Assembly (NCBI GenBank): GCA_029747585.1 | Contig: JAPEVF010000254.1 | Coordinates: 1-58,478 of the forward strand | DNA: 58,478 bases | DNA from: Pleurotus djamor | Lineage: Eukaryota; Basidiomycota; Agaricomycetes; Agaricales; Pleurotaceae | Direction: 5' to 3' | Shown: one piece after another, positions 1 through 12,167 of the stretch | Layout of the letters: every line of letters begins with the position of its first letter | How positions within the stretch are numbered: position 1 is the stretch's first letter | Translations under genes and position numbers: made by a program | The notes under the pieces: model-generated | What the model saw: only the letters and a program-made list of their open reading frames with translations | Databases searched by the model: none | Told to the model about the DNA's origin: nothing

Positions 1-222
1 GGGAGCAGCTGCGACTTTTCACAGGATCTGAAAAAGCCACCGAAAGCTGTGAAAGCAAGAACACACCTGATCAAACTTTTGTGGAAGCTATAAAAGCATC
101 ATAAAGCTGGCTGTAAAATTAAAGTCATCTACAAAAGCATTGAAAGAACACTTTCCAACTTTCAGTACTTTGAATGACCAACACTTTTTACGTTGTAGAT
201 TTTTTATGCTCCTACTCAAAAC
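1..222. other. AT-rich leader with repeated AAAGC motifs
   Basis: No coding signal is convincing here. The stretch is AT-rich and holds many spaced copies of AAAGC or GAAAGC, mostly on the plus strand, between positions 30 and 150. It could be the terminal part of a transposable element cut by the window edge, or intronic sequence of the gene that follows. A splice acceptor (CAAAACAG) ends at about 222. Confidence 0.3.
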
Positions 223-1948
223 AGGTTTTCCTGATGTAATTGACGACGAAGAACCTGCGCCAGATGTTAGCCTTATCACGGGCGTGATGGAAATGGGAGA
301 TGGAAGTTTCGTGTCGGATGTTACGACTGTTGAAGCATCGAGCCCAGGATTAGCTTTACCGAATCCGTACGGACCTTTGAGCCCACCACCACCACCACCT
401 TCTTCCCAACCTCCAGCAGCAACAGCAACAGCTACACCCCCTCCTGTGATCTCGCATCTACAACCATCGCTTGCTGATCTTCGTGGTGAACGCGACCCGG
501 AAAGTGGCTTGAGAACGAGCATCTTCTCGCCTCATCCCAACGCACCGAAAGCACCTGTGGAAGGTACCTCGAAAGGACCCTTGTACATCCAGCAACAACA
601 AGCGGACGTACTGCCGAATATGGCTGGACCAGGGGGAGTACCCTTCAATCCCAACGTGCCGTTCGAAGGATCTGTACCAGGAGGGGTCTCGAGATTTCAA
701 TTGCCACCACCGCCTTCGTCGTCTCCAGGTCTCGTTCAACGTCAGTTTAGCCAACATCGACCACCACCTGGGTATTCGTACCCTCATCAGATGCATCCAC
801 CACCACCAGCTAACCCAGGTGTGGGACTTGGTGCCGCTCATCGTATACTCTTCCTTGCCAATCAATCTCGTGGGCCTACGCTTTTTGCAAGGTGTGATAT
901 TGATTTGGCAAGTTCGACGGATCGGGTTACCGCCACCACCCCCGAGTGGGACACCACCTCCAGGTCAAGGACAGGTTCAGGCACAGGGACAATGTGGGAC
1001 GGGGTCGCCATCGATGGGTACAACTGCGTTACCAGGTACGTTTCAGAGTCTTTGGTGTTTGTGATTGCTCTTTCTGATACCTAAGGTTTTGTAGGTGCTC
1101 CTGCCAATCCATCTACGATTCCACGAATGGCATCCCTGTCCTCGTTACGGCCATCTCCTCTGAACCCATCTGCTTCAGGAACACCACCACCACCTCAGCC
1201 ACCGGCTCTAACGGCAAGCCCGAGTCCATTGGCCCGTCCAGTTGACTTGCCACGTGCCGTACCCATGCCAGAACCTTCGACGTCTTCGAACTCCAGCAAC
1301 ATCCAAGATGATTCGAAAGCTAGTGGTACCAGTGGCAGCGGAGGGGAGGACTCGATAAAGCCGAACACCACCGTCATTCCACGACCGAATTTCTACCCAA
1401 GAGCTGGTACAGCTCGTCCGAGATCGAGGAGTTTCTCAGAGTTTGGATCGACGACGGCAGAGGTGCCAATGCCTGTCGTTGGGTAAGTGGTTTTGCTCTT
1501 TGTTCACGGACATTCTTGTTATTCGGTTATGCTTTTCATGTACTTTCCCCTTCTTTCACGGACATTCTTTGCCTTTGCTTTTGTTTGGACATGGACACGG
1601 ACTTTTCTACACCGTTTAGAGGACATGGACTATCTGCACATATATTTGCTCGCATGGACGCCCCCTCTTTCTCTACTCGTTCTTTTTGGATTACATTGTC
1701 CGTTCACTGATTCCTCCTTATCTAGCGACGATACCCAGCCTCTGAAGCTCAAGATCCCTTCAGTCAAGACGGTAGCGCGTTCCATGACCTCAACGTCGAC
1801 CGCCCAAAGTCCACGCATCAACAGCCTCAAACCCACGTCTCATCCTTCGCCACCAGCACCGTCATCCTTACACACAGCTTATACACCGTCTCCCCTTTCC
1901 ATACCACCCACGAACGCGCCGTCACTTCCTACGCAAAATGCTCCCTAA
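223..1948 (+). CDS. Proline-rich low-complexity protein, C-terminal part (5' end not resolved)
   Basis: I do not recognise the family. Reading starts after a plausible acceptor at about 222 (GFPDVIDDEEPAPDV). Three introns join four exons: one of about 70 bp at 843-912, one after TALPG (about 1034 to 1094), and one from about 1486 to 1730. The last exon begins with DDTQPLKLKIPSVKTVA and ends in TAG at 1948. The protein is rich in Pro, Ser, Thr and Gln, with several polyproline runs and an Arg/Ser patch (RPRSRSFSEFG). It has no visible enzyme motif, signal peptide or membrane segment. Such composition suits a disordered regulatory or scaffold tail. The true start is probably upstream of the window or in a short exon before 222. 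It ends about 360 bp before the P450-1 remnant. Confidence 0.55.
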
Positions 1949-2310
1949 TCTCCTACATCACCGTTAACACGCAAGTGAGCATTATATCTTGATGCTTCCT
2001 AAAGGGTATAACTTACTAGCGAGCCTTCTGAGGCACCTCTAGGTCAAGGATGGAAGGTCCTCTTCCTGGTGCCACCCCATGTGAGCAAGACATCATCAAG
2101 GGACTCGCGTACGGATGGGGGAGGGTGGGAATAGGGTCAGGATAGTGTGTAGCGCATGTGTATGATGCGTACGCAAACCGTAGGCTGAGTTACACCGGTA
2201 TTCTCCTTATCCACACCGCCCCTGTGCACGGACCCGTTCATGCCACGCTCTACGGTGGCCCACACTAACAAGTTGATCAATGTGCCGTGTTCTGAAGGCC
2301 TTATGGGATC
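1949..2310. other. Intergenic gap where P450-1 exons 1-2 should be
   Basis: I searched by eye for the P450 N-terminal anchor, the LPLPPGPRKLP hinge and the SDILHL exon that all complete siblings carry, and found none. No other gene is evident. Confidence 0.5.
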
Positions 2311-4075
2311 ATGCTCAGTAAACTGTGCGAAAGCTCGCTACTTTCTTCTTGCTTTATGCTTCTCACATTGCATTTGTAGTATGGGCTGGGATTGGCACTT
2401 AGGCCTATTGCCGTACGGTAACCCTTGGCGCGATCGACGGCGCGTTTTCCGGCAGGAGTTCAACCACTCGAACTCACACAATCATCAAGCGACCCAGTTG
2501 AAGTATGCGCGAAGATTCCTGAGGGATGTGCTTGACCGCCCTTCGGAACTTGTGCACCACTGTTACTAGTACGCCTCCCCTCCCCCTCCCTTTCCTAGCC
2601 TGATACTCATGTACTTATTGTCTGATGTGTGATCTTATTCCAGTACCGTCGCGTCATCGGTCATAGAAGTCACATACGGGCTTCCCGTATGTCCCAAAGA
2701 CGATCCGATAATTCAACTCTCAGAACGGGCCAACCGACATGTCAACAATGCAGGTATCCTCGGGACATACCTCGTCGACCTCATCCCCATCCTGCAATAC
2801 ATACCCTCTTGGTTCCCCGGCGCTGGCTTCCAGAGATACGCGAAAGCTGCGTACGCCGAAACGATGGATATGATTGACATCCCGTATAGGCAAGCGCGTG
2901 ATCAATATGTGGGTTTAAACGCTTCGGATGGTTAAGCCGAGCTTGTCTAATTTTTTTGATGCAGGTCAAGGGACTTGGGTCACCGAGTTTGATCACCCGA
3001 GCGTACATGCGGGATGAGTCGTTGATCCAAATTGGACATAAAGNAAAAGTCCTGAAGGACACCGCGTCTGCAGCATATGTAAGTCCTCTACGCTTTAGAG
3101 CATCTTCGCCTCGATCTCACGTCGCCGATTAACCTCTAGGCAGCTGGTGCCGATACAACACCTTCGTCTCTCCTCACGTTCATCGCCGCTATGGTCCTGT
3201 TCCCAGAGGTCCAAGAAAAGGCACAAGCGGAGCTTGATCAAGTGTTGGGCTCACCGCCGCGGCTACCTACGTTGGACGATCGGGCATTGTTACCATATAC
3301 GCAAGCGATCGTATGGGAAGCCATTCGGTATGCCGCCTTCCTTTTCTCGTTCTTAACCTTAACTTGACTTTGTTCATGTCAGCTGGATCCCTGTGGGATC
3401 GTTGGGTACGGTCTGAACATTTTCATGTTCGCAGCACGCTCACGAGTTCGTGATTCTTTTGAACGCAGGAGTACCCCACCTTTTATTGACGGACGATATA
3501 TACAACGGATACTTCCTACCCAAAGGGAGCATCATCTTTGCCAACATCTGGTAAGTCAATCCTACAATTGCTCCTGTCCCTCCTGACCGAAACCACAGGG
3601 CTTTGATGAAAGATGACCGCCTGTTCCCGGATCCACAAGCATTCAAACCTGAACGTTTTCTCAGTCCCGAAGGAGAACTTGATACGAAACTCACTGAAAT
3701 TGTTGAAACTGCCTTCGGTTTCGGTCGCAGGTACAGCATCTCTTGACGTGAAAGTTGCCTTTGACTGACCTGGGCGTTCTTGATAGGATCTGTCCCGGTC
3801 GATTTTATGCTCGTGATTCGATATGGCTATGGGTGGTATCCATGCTGTCCGTATTCAGTATCAGGAAGGCGAAAGACGAGGAGGGGCGGGATATCCTCCC
3901 AGATATTGAAGTATTACCATTGTTCATCACGTATGGTTCCTTCTCTGTGGCCTCTTTCCGGCTCATTTCTCAATGAAGACAACGCTAACTTCGTCTCTTT
4001 AGGAGAATCAAGTCACTCAGCTGTGATATCATTCCCCGATCTAAAGAAGCGGAAAAGCTGATTCGTGAATCGTGA
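2311..4075 (+). pseudogene. P450-1: cytochrome P450, N-terminally truncated
   Basis: Remnant of a microsomal P450 (heme-thiolate mono-oxygenase needing a P450 reductase). A degraded microexon (MLSKLC) sits at 2311. It is followed by the exon starting MGWDWHLGLLPYGNPWRDRR and by all later exons in phase: the I-helix AAGADTTPS at about 3140, ExxR as EAIR followed by W, the PERF region KPERF, and the heme loop FGFGRR/ICPGRF split by an intron. It stops at 4075. The membrane anchor, the PPGP hinge and the SDILHL exon are missing. One N (3044) lies in a codon of the exon before the I-helix. The downstream exons show no stop, so truncation may be recent or due to rearrangement beside the proline-rich gene. 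It resembles P450-6 most (LLPYG, LKYARxFL). Alternatives: a diverged N-terminus I failed to see, or an assembly error. Confidence 0.7.
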
Positions 4076-5460
4076 CTTGATCGTGACCACACTTTGGCCG
4101 AGTAATCAATTGACCTACTGGGAAAAATGCTGTAAGTAAGTAGGAAAATACACATACCTGTGATCAATCGAAGATGTGGCGAAGAGTTTGAAGAATACGG
4201 AACAGAAACGGGAAGATAAACGTTGGATAAACGGATACGGTAAAGTTCGCCACAAAACTCCTTGTCCCAAGCGCTTGGCAAGCGCCTGTTTTCATTTTCG
4301 TGGATTTTCGACTTCCCATCTGGGTACCTTGTTGACCCCGCAGGAGCCTATTGATGATCAAATTACCGAGTATGAAAACACCGTTCACAAGCCAAAAATG
4401 AGTCGAAACACGCATGGCTACTTTTTGGCACTAGGGTCGACGTTGAAAGATTCTGAACTTTAAACGTTTGAGCCCCAATATGGGACCCAGCGCTGCTCTC
4501 GCAGGGTAAAATGGTGAGTAGACCATAGAGTACACTCTTGACTTGCTTTGCTTCTTCTCTCTTTTTCTCTCCACGGTCCCTCAACTGCGTCTCTCTCCTT
4601 ACATACTTGCTCCTTCATCTCCAATGCTCAAAATTTTCCTCAGGCCTCAAGGAATCAGGATCATCCGGAACCTGCCATTTACCACAGTGTGCTACGCCTC
4701 TCGCTCAAAGGATTGCTGTGAATCGCGAATCAGTAGCGTGCTCCATTGGGCAAAGCGTCCCCTGATCTCCACTAAGTATTGTTTTGTGCCGCGCTCCCCT
4801 CGGATTGACACGCGCTGTCATCTGTGACAACGATCTGTGCCCCTAGCTTATCCTTTTTGCTGCGAGAAGAGGTTCCTGATGCAGAGGCTGGTGCGGTGGT
4901 AAGTAGCAGTTGGTGTCGTTTTGCTTGATCTTAATCTGTGCGCGTTGAATTGTTCCAGGAATTGTCCCCCCTCGCTCGACTGGTGGCGCAGGCATATCAT
5001 CGCTCTGACTGACCTCCATTTCCAGAAACCTCGAGGAGAATATTCTTCGTTCGCGTCACACTACATTGGTCATCCGTCAGATTTGATGCCGAAAGCAGAC
5101 CGCCTCGCCGTCTGTCCAACGAGTGGGAATATTCTTGGTTAAACCCTCACGGCATTGCCGTTATTTATGGAAGAAAGTATGTATTGGATCTTCGCCCTTT
5201 CATAGTCATACGATCACAGCCTAACTAAATGTATCCTTTCTTTCCTATAGGTAATACCGAATTCACTTGATCTCACGATCTCAACTGAATCCTGGTATGG
5301 TATCAGTAAGTACCGCGTTGTTCACTCCTTGAAGCCCTTGGGGTAGCAGCCGACTGTGACCGCAGAAGGCTCTATCCGCTGCTTGCATATAATTCCCCTG
5401 ACAAATGTCCCAGCTCTGACTGCTTCTTGATAGCTTCTCTTTCCCTCCCACCCTGAACAC
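4076..5460. other. Intergenic region with P450-2 promoter
   Basis: No gene is recognisable. The 3' half resembles the region upstream of P450-3: both carry a CRTCAGATTTGATG element followed by GC..AAGCRGAC, and then a CAGCCTAACT / TAGCCTAACT block with a TATCCTT stretch. This shows the promoters were duplicated with the genes. Confidence 0.5.
5075..5088 (+). promoter_or_regulatory. Palindromic upstream element, P450-2 copy
   Basis: CGTCAGATTTGATG, a near-palindrome 373 bp before the P450-2 ATG. It matches elements before P450-3 and P450-4 and continues into a shared AAGCRGAC block. Binding by a common regulator is inference. Confidence 0.4.
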
Positions 5461-7733
5461 ATGAGCGTACCCACCACTTCAATCGCCTTCTTCGTTCTCG
5501 TGTCCCTCATTGCCTCGAAGCAATGGCGCCAACGCCGTAAGCAAGGCTTACCTCTCCCTCCCGGGCCCAGGAAGCTTCCAATCATAGGAAACTTGCTCTC
5601 TGTGCCAACACAGTATCAGTGGGTCAAGTACGCCCAATGGGCTAAAGAATACGGTATGCTTTTCAATCCATCCTCCAAAACGAACATGCTGTAATGGATA
5701 CAATCAGGTTCGGATATACTCCATCTTCAGGTCCTTGGGACCTCGACGATTATACTTAGTTCTTTCGAGAGCGTTCAAGAGATTATGAATCAACGATCGG
5801 CATTATCTTCGGGCAGGTGTGCACCGTCTCCTCGACTTCTTGGTATCACGATCAGTTGCTCATCCTATGAATACCACAGGTCTGTCAGTACAATGGTCAA
5901 TACGCTGTACGGAATCATCTTCGCCCACGCGACCAGCTTCTCCCATCACTAATAAATCTCATACAGCATGAAATGGGACTGGAATATGGCCTTTCTCTCT
6001 TACGGAAATTCTTGGAGAGACCGACGCCGTTTGTTCTGGCAGGAATTCAACCCTTCAAATTCATCTGTCCACCGCCCCACTCAGGCCAAATATTGTCAAA
6101 CATTCCTCCAAAAGGTCCTCGATGATCCGCTTCATTTTGCGCATCATTGCCGCTAGTACGTTTCCCCCCTCCCAGCTTCTCATCATTTCTATGTAGCACT
6201 TACACATGACATCCGGCTCCCAAGCACCCCCGCTTCGTCAATCATTGAGGTCGCTTATGGTATCGCCGTCCAGCCAGAGGACGACCCGATGATTGCTATC
6301 GCTGACAAGGCTTTCCATCACATCAATGAGGCCGGTATCCCGGGCACGTTCCTTGTCGACTACATACCGATTCTTCGCCACATCCCCTCATGGTTTCCCG
6401 GCGCATCTTTCCAGCGGTTCGCGCAAACGTCATATAAGGACATGATAAACATGTTGGACATACCTTACGCGCAAGTCCGCGACAGACTTGTAAGTGCCCT
6501 ATTTACAAGCCTTCTCCGTTCATGTGTTAACCATTTTGTGTAGGTGAAGGGAGAAGCGATATCATGTTTAGTAACCCGGGTGTTCGGACGAAACCCACAA
6601 TACCTCGATGATCCAAAGATGGAAAGAATTGTTCAGGATGTCGCCTCTTCCGCTTATGTGCGTTGGTTCCTCTGGTTAGACAACGACACCGTGTAACTGA
6701 AATTTAGACTGGTGGCGCCGATACGACAAATCCTCCACTCCTTACTTTCGCCGCCGCTATGGTTTTATTCCCCGATGTGCAGAAGAAGGCTCAGGCTGAA
6801 ATTGACCAGGTCCTCGAGGGCTCACGCCTTCCTTCCTTCGAGGACCAAGGGTCGCTTCCATATACACAAGCAATGATGTGGGAGATTATGCGGTCAGTCT
6901 TCTGACTTGTCTTTCGTCTTCCAAGTGTGTCATTATCATTCTGAACCTTGATCTTGGGTCGTTCCGTTGTTGGGACGTGATCGGTTAGATGAAAGACAGT
7001 CATCCCTCTTGGTAAGGAGTCACCTTCAGCATTCCAACTGAGAGTCATAACTGTAGTACTCTCCCCAAGGACTCGCTCATCAAATAGCGAGCGACGACGT
7101 ATATTCGGGCTACCTTTTACCTGGAGGGAGCCTGATCGTTGCCAACGTCTGGTAAGCTCAATTCCGATACATGTGCTTCGTTCCACCCATGTTGAGTATT
7201 CGAGTTTAGGGCCATTATGCGAGATGAGACCTTATTCCCCCAGCCCGATGAATTCAGGCCTGAGCGGTTTCTCAACGAAGACAGGACAATCAACCGAAAG
7301 CTTACTGGGGTGGTGGAGATGACATTCGGGCTGGGTCGAAGGTAATGTGGCTTTCAGAGTTCTGCCTACAAGTCCTTGTGCTAATTTAAATCTCGCCATT
7401 TGAAATTGAACAACCACCAAATTTCTGTTGTTCAGGATATGTCCAGGTCGATTTTTCGCTCGGGACACTGTTTGGCTATGGATCACGTCTTTACTAAGCG
7501 TGTTCGACATCTACCCAATGAAAGATGCAAGCGGGCAGGAGATACTCCCCGACGTCGATATTCTTCCCTTGTTCATCACGTTCGTGCCCCTTTGTCTCCA
7601 CGGTGTTTTGGTCAAGTGAATCTCACGGAATTTGCTCACGTTTAGAAGGATTAAATCGCTCGAATGCGATATAAGGCCCCGGTCTATGGAAGCGGTGAAG
7701 TTGATAAGGGACTCTAAGTTGTACCTGGAATAG
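5461..7733 (+). pseudogene. P450-2: cytochrome P450 with an in-frame TGA after ExxR
   Basis: Starts at the ATG at 5461, giving a hydrophobic anchor (SIAFFVLVSLIAS), a basic stretch and the hinge LPLPPGPRKLPIIGNLL. The 12-exon plan matches P450-3 to -5. Landmarks in order: SDILHLQVLG; a microexon; WRDRRRLFWQEFNPSN; SIIEVAYGIAV; I-helix TGGADTTNP at about 6712; EIMR; KPERF-type RPERF; heme loop FGLGRR/ICPGRFFA at about 7325 and 7438; end LIRDSKLYLE with TAG at 7731-7733. The 23-nt exon after EIMR begins with TGA (6990-6992) where every sibling has TGG (Trp). I see no alternative splice that rescues the frame. The rest is open, so this is either a very young pseudogene or a base error. It converges on F-box-1 with 184 bp between stops. 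Confidence 0.75.
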
Positions 7734-7917
7734 GGTTTGGTATTGGTCTCACTGAATACCAAGGCGGTCCCAAGCTTTGAGCGCAAGACGATGGAAACCG
7801 GATGGCGTACTCGGTCCCAAAGCAAGGGCTTCTGATGATTTTACTTCATGCATGGATGCAAAGAAACAAAGGCTATAATAGAGACAGGTGTAACTATCAG
7901 AGTCGATTCCATACATA

Positions 7918-9569
7918 CTATATTTGCTCGCCAGTACCATCCTCATTTTCACTTCCATCAATCCCCTCTCCATCCCAATCGACTTCCGTCGTACACCCCG
8001 AGAGCCGTGCCAGATATCTCCTTGGTATACTGCAGCGGAAAATAGTTAGCTGCCGTATAGGCGCTCCCTGTTGGTGGCGGAGTCTGCATGCACGAACGAA
8101 AAGGGACCAGTCGTGTTGCGTCGATGATTTATCACGTATTATGGATACCTTGTCCAATTCAGGGCATAAACCGGAGGCGAGCGCAGGAGGCTCGGATGAC
8201 GAGATGGAAGACGGCAAGTGGAGGAATCGTAGCATAGTTACCCGTCCTACTCGCAACGTTCTGAGATGACCAAGCAGTGGAAGGAAGTTTGACCACCTGA
8301 CTGCGTCTTCGTCTCGTATGTCTCCTTGAATAGAGAGTGTGTGTATCTTGTCAAGTGGGAGTGAAGCGACGAAGTTTCCATTTTGGCGTGATGGCGTAGG
8401 CCAAGACACGATCAAGATGGAAAATACGAGGGCATCCGAATAAGTATCTGATACGCTGAGTATGTAGTCCCCGACGGCATCAGGGTGGTCCGTTCGTACT
8501 TGCACTTCAAGAGACGACATCTCTTGTGGGACTCGCTGAGAAACGAAGGTATGAATATGGGAGGTGTTCCCTTCAGTGAGAAAAGGAGGTTCGTCGGTGC
8601 GGAACCTGATTTCGGATACTGTTGAGCGCGGTATGTCAAGATAAGCGAACGCCTGGGATCCCTTGAGGGAATGGAAGGTGAGCCGTAGTAGCTTCAGCTT
8701 GGGAAGAGCGATGGGCTGGGTAGCGTTGACAAGAGTGGGTACATTGGACGAGATCGTCCCAATGGCGGCGTACTCCAAGAGTGGCGTGTTTCGGAGAATG
8801 TCGACTAACCACGGCACGGATAGGTGATTCCATTGGATTGTTGTGTCGATGACCAAGTGCTTCAGCATCGGCATAGAAGGCGTGTTAATCGGGAGGACAT
8901 TAAAGAGCCTCAAAGTGCGGAGAGAAACCAAATCCGACCAAAAAGGGTTGAGTATCTCTGGTGAACCATCTTGATATGGTGCTTCGATGAGAAGCTCCTG
9001 AAGCAGGGGAGCGCGTAGCTCTAGCGTTGGACGAAGTAAAGAAGAAAGAAAGCCGGGTGCAGTTGGGCTGGAGCTGGAGATCGTAACGTCTCGGAATCGT
9101 GGCGTCTCGGGAAATAACATTGATGCCAAAAACTTGAAGGAATGATGAGAATGCGAGTCATACAAGAAATGGACGGTTAACGGTGCCATCTTCGAGCGTC
9201 GCAGCGATTCAACCAGCCAGCGGGGCTTTCGAAACGAGATGTTAGCCCACAACTGTGGGGTATCCAGACAAATCCGCCGCCATTGAGAGCAAACACTGGA
9301 AATGCTCATCAAAGTCGGCGTGATCCCTAGACCCTTCCCCTCCACGGCCGAGTTGGAAGCGAGGAAGATTCTTGATAGTATTTCGTATGGGAGTTGGCAA
9401 ACCGCTGAATGTATGTTCCGGCGTATGAGGAGTCCGTGGATTATGTCTATGTGGTGCTTGATCTCCTTATCAATCGCGTGTTGGGCTTCAAAGTTGGTGA
9501 GAATGGCCTAAAAATTTGAGTGATGGTCAGTGGAGCCACTGAAAGCGACGGAGAAAGCTCCCATACCAT
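7918..9569 (-). CDS. F-box-1: F-box protein with leucine-rich repeats
   Basis: Likely substrate receptor of an SCF ubiquitin ligase. The start is taken as the ATG at 9567-9569. It is followed at once by a 59-bp intron (9508-9566); exon 2 begins AILTNFEAQHAIDKEI. This gives a short coiled N-terminus, then the F-box core CQLPYEILSRIFLASNS, VCSQWRRICLDTPQLWANIS, and an irregular leucine-rich C-terminal part of about 400 residues (LRTLRLFNVLP, LEYAAIGTISS, LPKLKLLRLTFHSL, HLRTLRVGRVTMLRFL). It ends EDGTGEQI and is about 490 residues long, usual for agaricomycete F-box/LRR proteins. It is closely related to F-box-2 and tail-to-tail with P450-2. Translation could also start further upstream in exon 1. 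Confidence 0.8.
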
Positions 9570-9656
9570 TTCTTTGGCATTCAAAACTTCAGAGTAGGAT
9601 GAGACCCTATCACGGTCTGTTGTTGTTGGAAAAGGCGTGGGCGCTCAGTTTGGCGC

Positions 9657-11050
9657 TCATGGTTGTCGAAACCACATTGGAAATGGGCATGCGCGTACGT
9701 CTAAAGGTATGGCTGGAGAGGATAAAGATGAACGATATGGAGAAACGAAACCAGTAGGGAGTAAGATTGAGGGAAAAAATACAGGGTCAGGAGTTTGATA
9801 GTAACACGGGGAAAAGAAAAGCAGGACGTCGAGGGGGGTAACTACTCGGGGTTGACGTTGAATGGTCACTACTACTGGCCGATTGAGACGAAGCCGTAAG
9901 TAGTCAGCATCAGTCAACTTCACCCTCCGCACCAGCACCAGCGTCAAAAGCACCACGTCCGCCTGAATCACAGGCATAGCACCAAGGGGAGACGGCTTGA
10001 AAGGGTGCGGCGTATGCAATCGCCTATTCTCAGTTGACATTCGCGCCTTGAAGGAGAATTCTTCCTGCAGTATGCTGCAGACAACCGGAGCGTGAGCTTG
10101 GGAGGAGGCCGTGGGGCATAGTCGGAAGGATGACGAGCACGATAAGCTGGCGGGTGCGGCGACCTAGCATTAGGTACCGCCAAAACAAACGACGGGTAAG
10201 CGGCAACAGAAGGGAGGTCATAACTCCGTCGACGGAGGAAAGATGTAAGAACGAAGCGCGGGGCCTCGAATAGCGAGATGTCCTCGTTTGGGAGGCGAGG
10301 TCGTCGAAGGATCTCTTGCCATGGTAGCGATGTCATCCCAGTTAGAAGAGTCCGAAACAGCTCGCGGTGTGAAGATGAACTTCGACTGCCTAGCGTTCAG
10401 CTACTGGCCCCCGACTTGCTGCGCGAGGATGGGAGAAATTGTGCGAAGGTCCATGGCCAACGAATCACCGGCAAGGTCCATACATGAGGCAAGAGCAGCG
10501 CGTCAGTCTGGGGGAAGGGCAACTAGCCTCCCGAAAGCGGGTGACGAGGACGAATGGTGGATGGCACCGAGCAGGTGATTCCTTGAGCATTGACGTTGAC
10601 GTTGAATGTTGAAACGTTGAGGGTGCGATAGAGGTTGTATTTGCTTCCTTGACCTCCTACAACCAATCGCCTGGACACATGCCCAACCCTCTCGCAGACC
10701 TCTCAGTGATGACTGCGCCTCTGCGTTACACTTATGCTCCCCCGCCTCCTCAGCATATCCAGCTGGTATGCCCTCTTTAGTTTCAGACTTCATCGGAACG
10801 CTTCTTCCAAAAGCAAAATGGGCTGGGAGTGTTCTACGCCGACAGAGTCGATACTGAGAAATCCGGCAGATAATGAGGGAGTAAACGCTTACGCAGCGAG
10901 GGTCTGACACCTCAGTCAAACCGAATACATCTTCCCGGTGAAAAAGCGCATGTATGGCACCATAAGCGCAGCGGGCGAACACCGTTTTCTCGAAACAATC
11001 AAGAGAGTGTCGATCCTGTGGGTTCTTGGAGGGAGGCCGGTCATCCATTC
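9657..11050 (-). pseudogene. Gene X remnant, copy 1
   Basis: Unrecognised family, decayed, read on the minus strand. Recognisable pieces in order are KEGIPAGYAEEAGEHKCNAE (about 10.8 kb), NEDISLFEAPRFVLTS (about 10.3 kb) and LIVLVILPTMPHGLLPSSRS (about 10.1 kb). Each has a counterpart at similar spacing in the plus-strand copy at 26-27 kb (KQGVPAGNTEEEERRCEA, DLDTSLFEASFL, HAPLPVSAQAHANVF). Frames shift between pieces, so I do not propose a protein. The hydrophobic runs hint at a membrane protein. Confidence 0.4.
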
Positions 11051-12167
11051 AATATCGGTGGGTCTCGAGCATCTCCATCATTGTCGTCGTAAAGGCGTAT
11101 TGACGTATCTGAAGTGGTGTTGGCTGCGGAGGGGATGTGATGGACGGAGGCTAGATTCGTTGACTACGTCGTTTCCGACCGTACGAGGACTAGGCAGAAG
11201 GTAAGCCTTTCTAGTAGCAGAGAAGACCTCAGAAGACCACGTACACATATCTCTGGGCGATCACCCCTCCGGGAGACTGCGACACGGCATTTTGGTTCGG
11301 GGTAGGTGACCGATGTTTGTAGACGCGGACGACGATGAAGGCTGGTGNTTTTTTGTTCCCCCTTCCTCTTCCCTCGACATAGTCTTGCATCAGAGCCGAG
11401 TATAGAGAGCAAAGGGATCCTTTGAACCAAGTGCTAAGAGAGCCAGAATCTAGACGAGGAANTTTTTTTCGAACCCCCTGATTAGGCGCATGTGACTTAC
11501 AGGAGCCTTCGGCTTTTCGCTTCTCTTTTTCTTTTCTCTTCTTTTCCTTCTCATTTCTCATCGTTGAAAGTTTGACTAGTAGTTTGGAGCTCGTCTTTGC
11601 TGAGAAAATGCAACCGCGTTTCTTACATCTGGCCCCGGGAATAATACCTGGATACCTGAGCTATCCATCCTCTCACAGTATTGACGGCGTCTTCACCTAT
11701 GCTAATGTCACTTTTCTTAGTCGCTGCCACCTTCCCCAAGGTACCACAAGTTTTAATACGCCCCCATCAGATTTGATGCGTAAAGCGGACGGCCGTGTCC
11801 GTTTGTTTGCATCTTTTCCAGCCGAAACCCACACACTTGAATCATGACGTCAAGTGAGCTTGAGATCCTCTTTGACGCATATGATCATAGCCTAACTGAG
11901 TACTCTTATCCTTCACACCTCCGCTTCGCTTCGTTCGCGCTTGATTCATACAACTGACAGATACACGCCGACTGTGCTTCTCTTGAGTCAGTGAGGCTTG
12001 CATTCCCATGTGAAGCACTCCCAGCATCACAACCGTACGTCCTCAAAATTGGGGCAGTATTTCCCAAGCTAAAGCATCCAGGTACTCGAATCATATCTCA
12101 CCGATAAGTGACCAGTCACATCTCGTCCATATATTCTCTCTTTCCCTCGCTCACCCATGCTCAGAGC
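11051..12167. other. Intergenic region upstream of P450-3
   Basis: No gene is supported. It holds two Ns (11347, 11462) beside T runs and a pyrimidine-rich stretch at 11.52-11.56 kb. It also holds the palindromic element at 11765 and a TAGCCTAACT block near 11889 shared with the P450-2 promoter. Confidence 0.45.
11765..11778 (+). promoter_or_regulatory. Palindromic upstream element, P450-3 copy
   Basis: CATCAGATTTGATG, 390 bp before the P450-3 ATG, followed by GCGTAAAGCGGAC as in P450-4 (GCGTCAAGCGGAC). Confidence 0.4.

Noticed and set aside
2140..2310. Candidate N-terminal exon for P450-1 starting near 2240
   Set aside because: It lacks the hydrophobic anchor and PPGP hinge found in all siblings and does not begin with ATG in a plausible context.
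11400..11530. Possible tRNA because of a TTCGAACCCC-like segment
   Set aside because: No acceptor stem, A box or anticodon arm could be folded around it.
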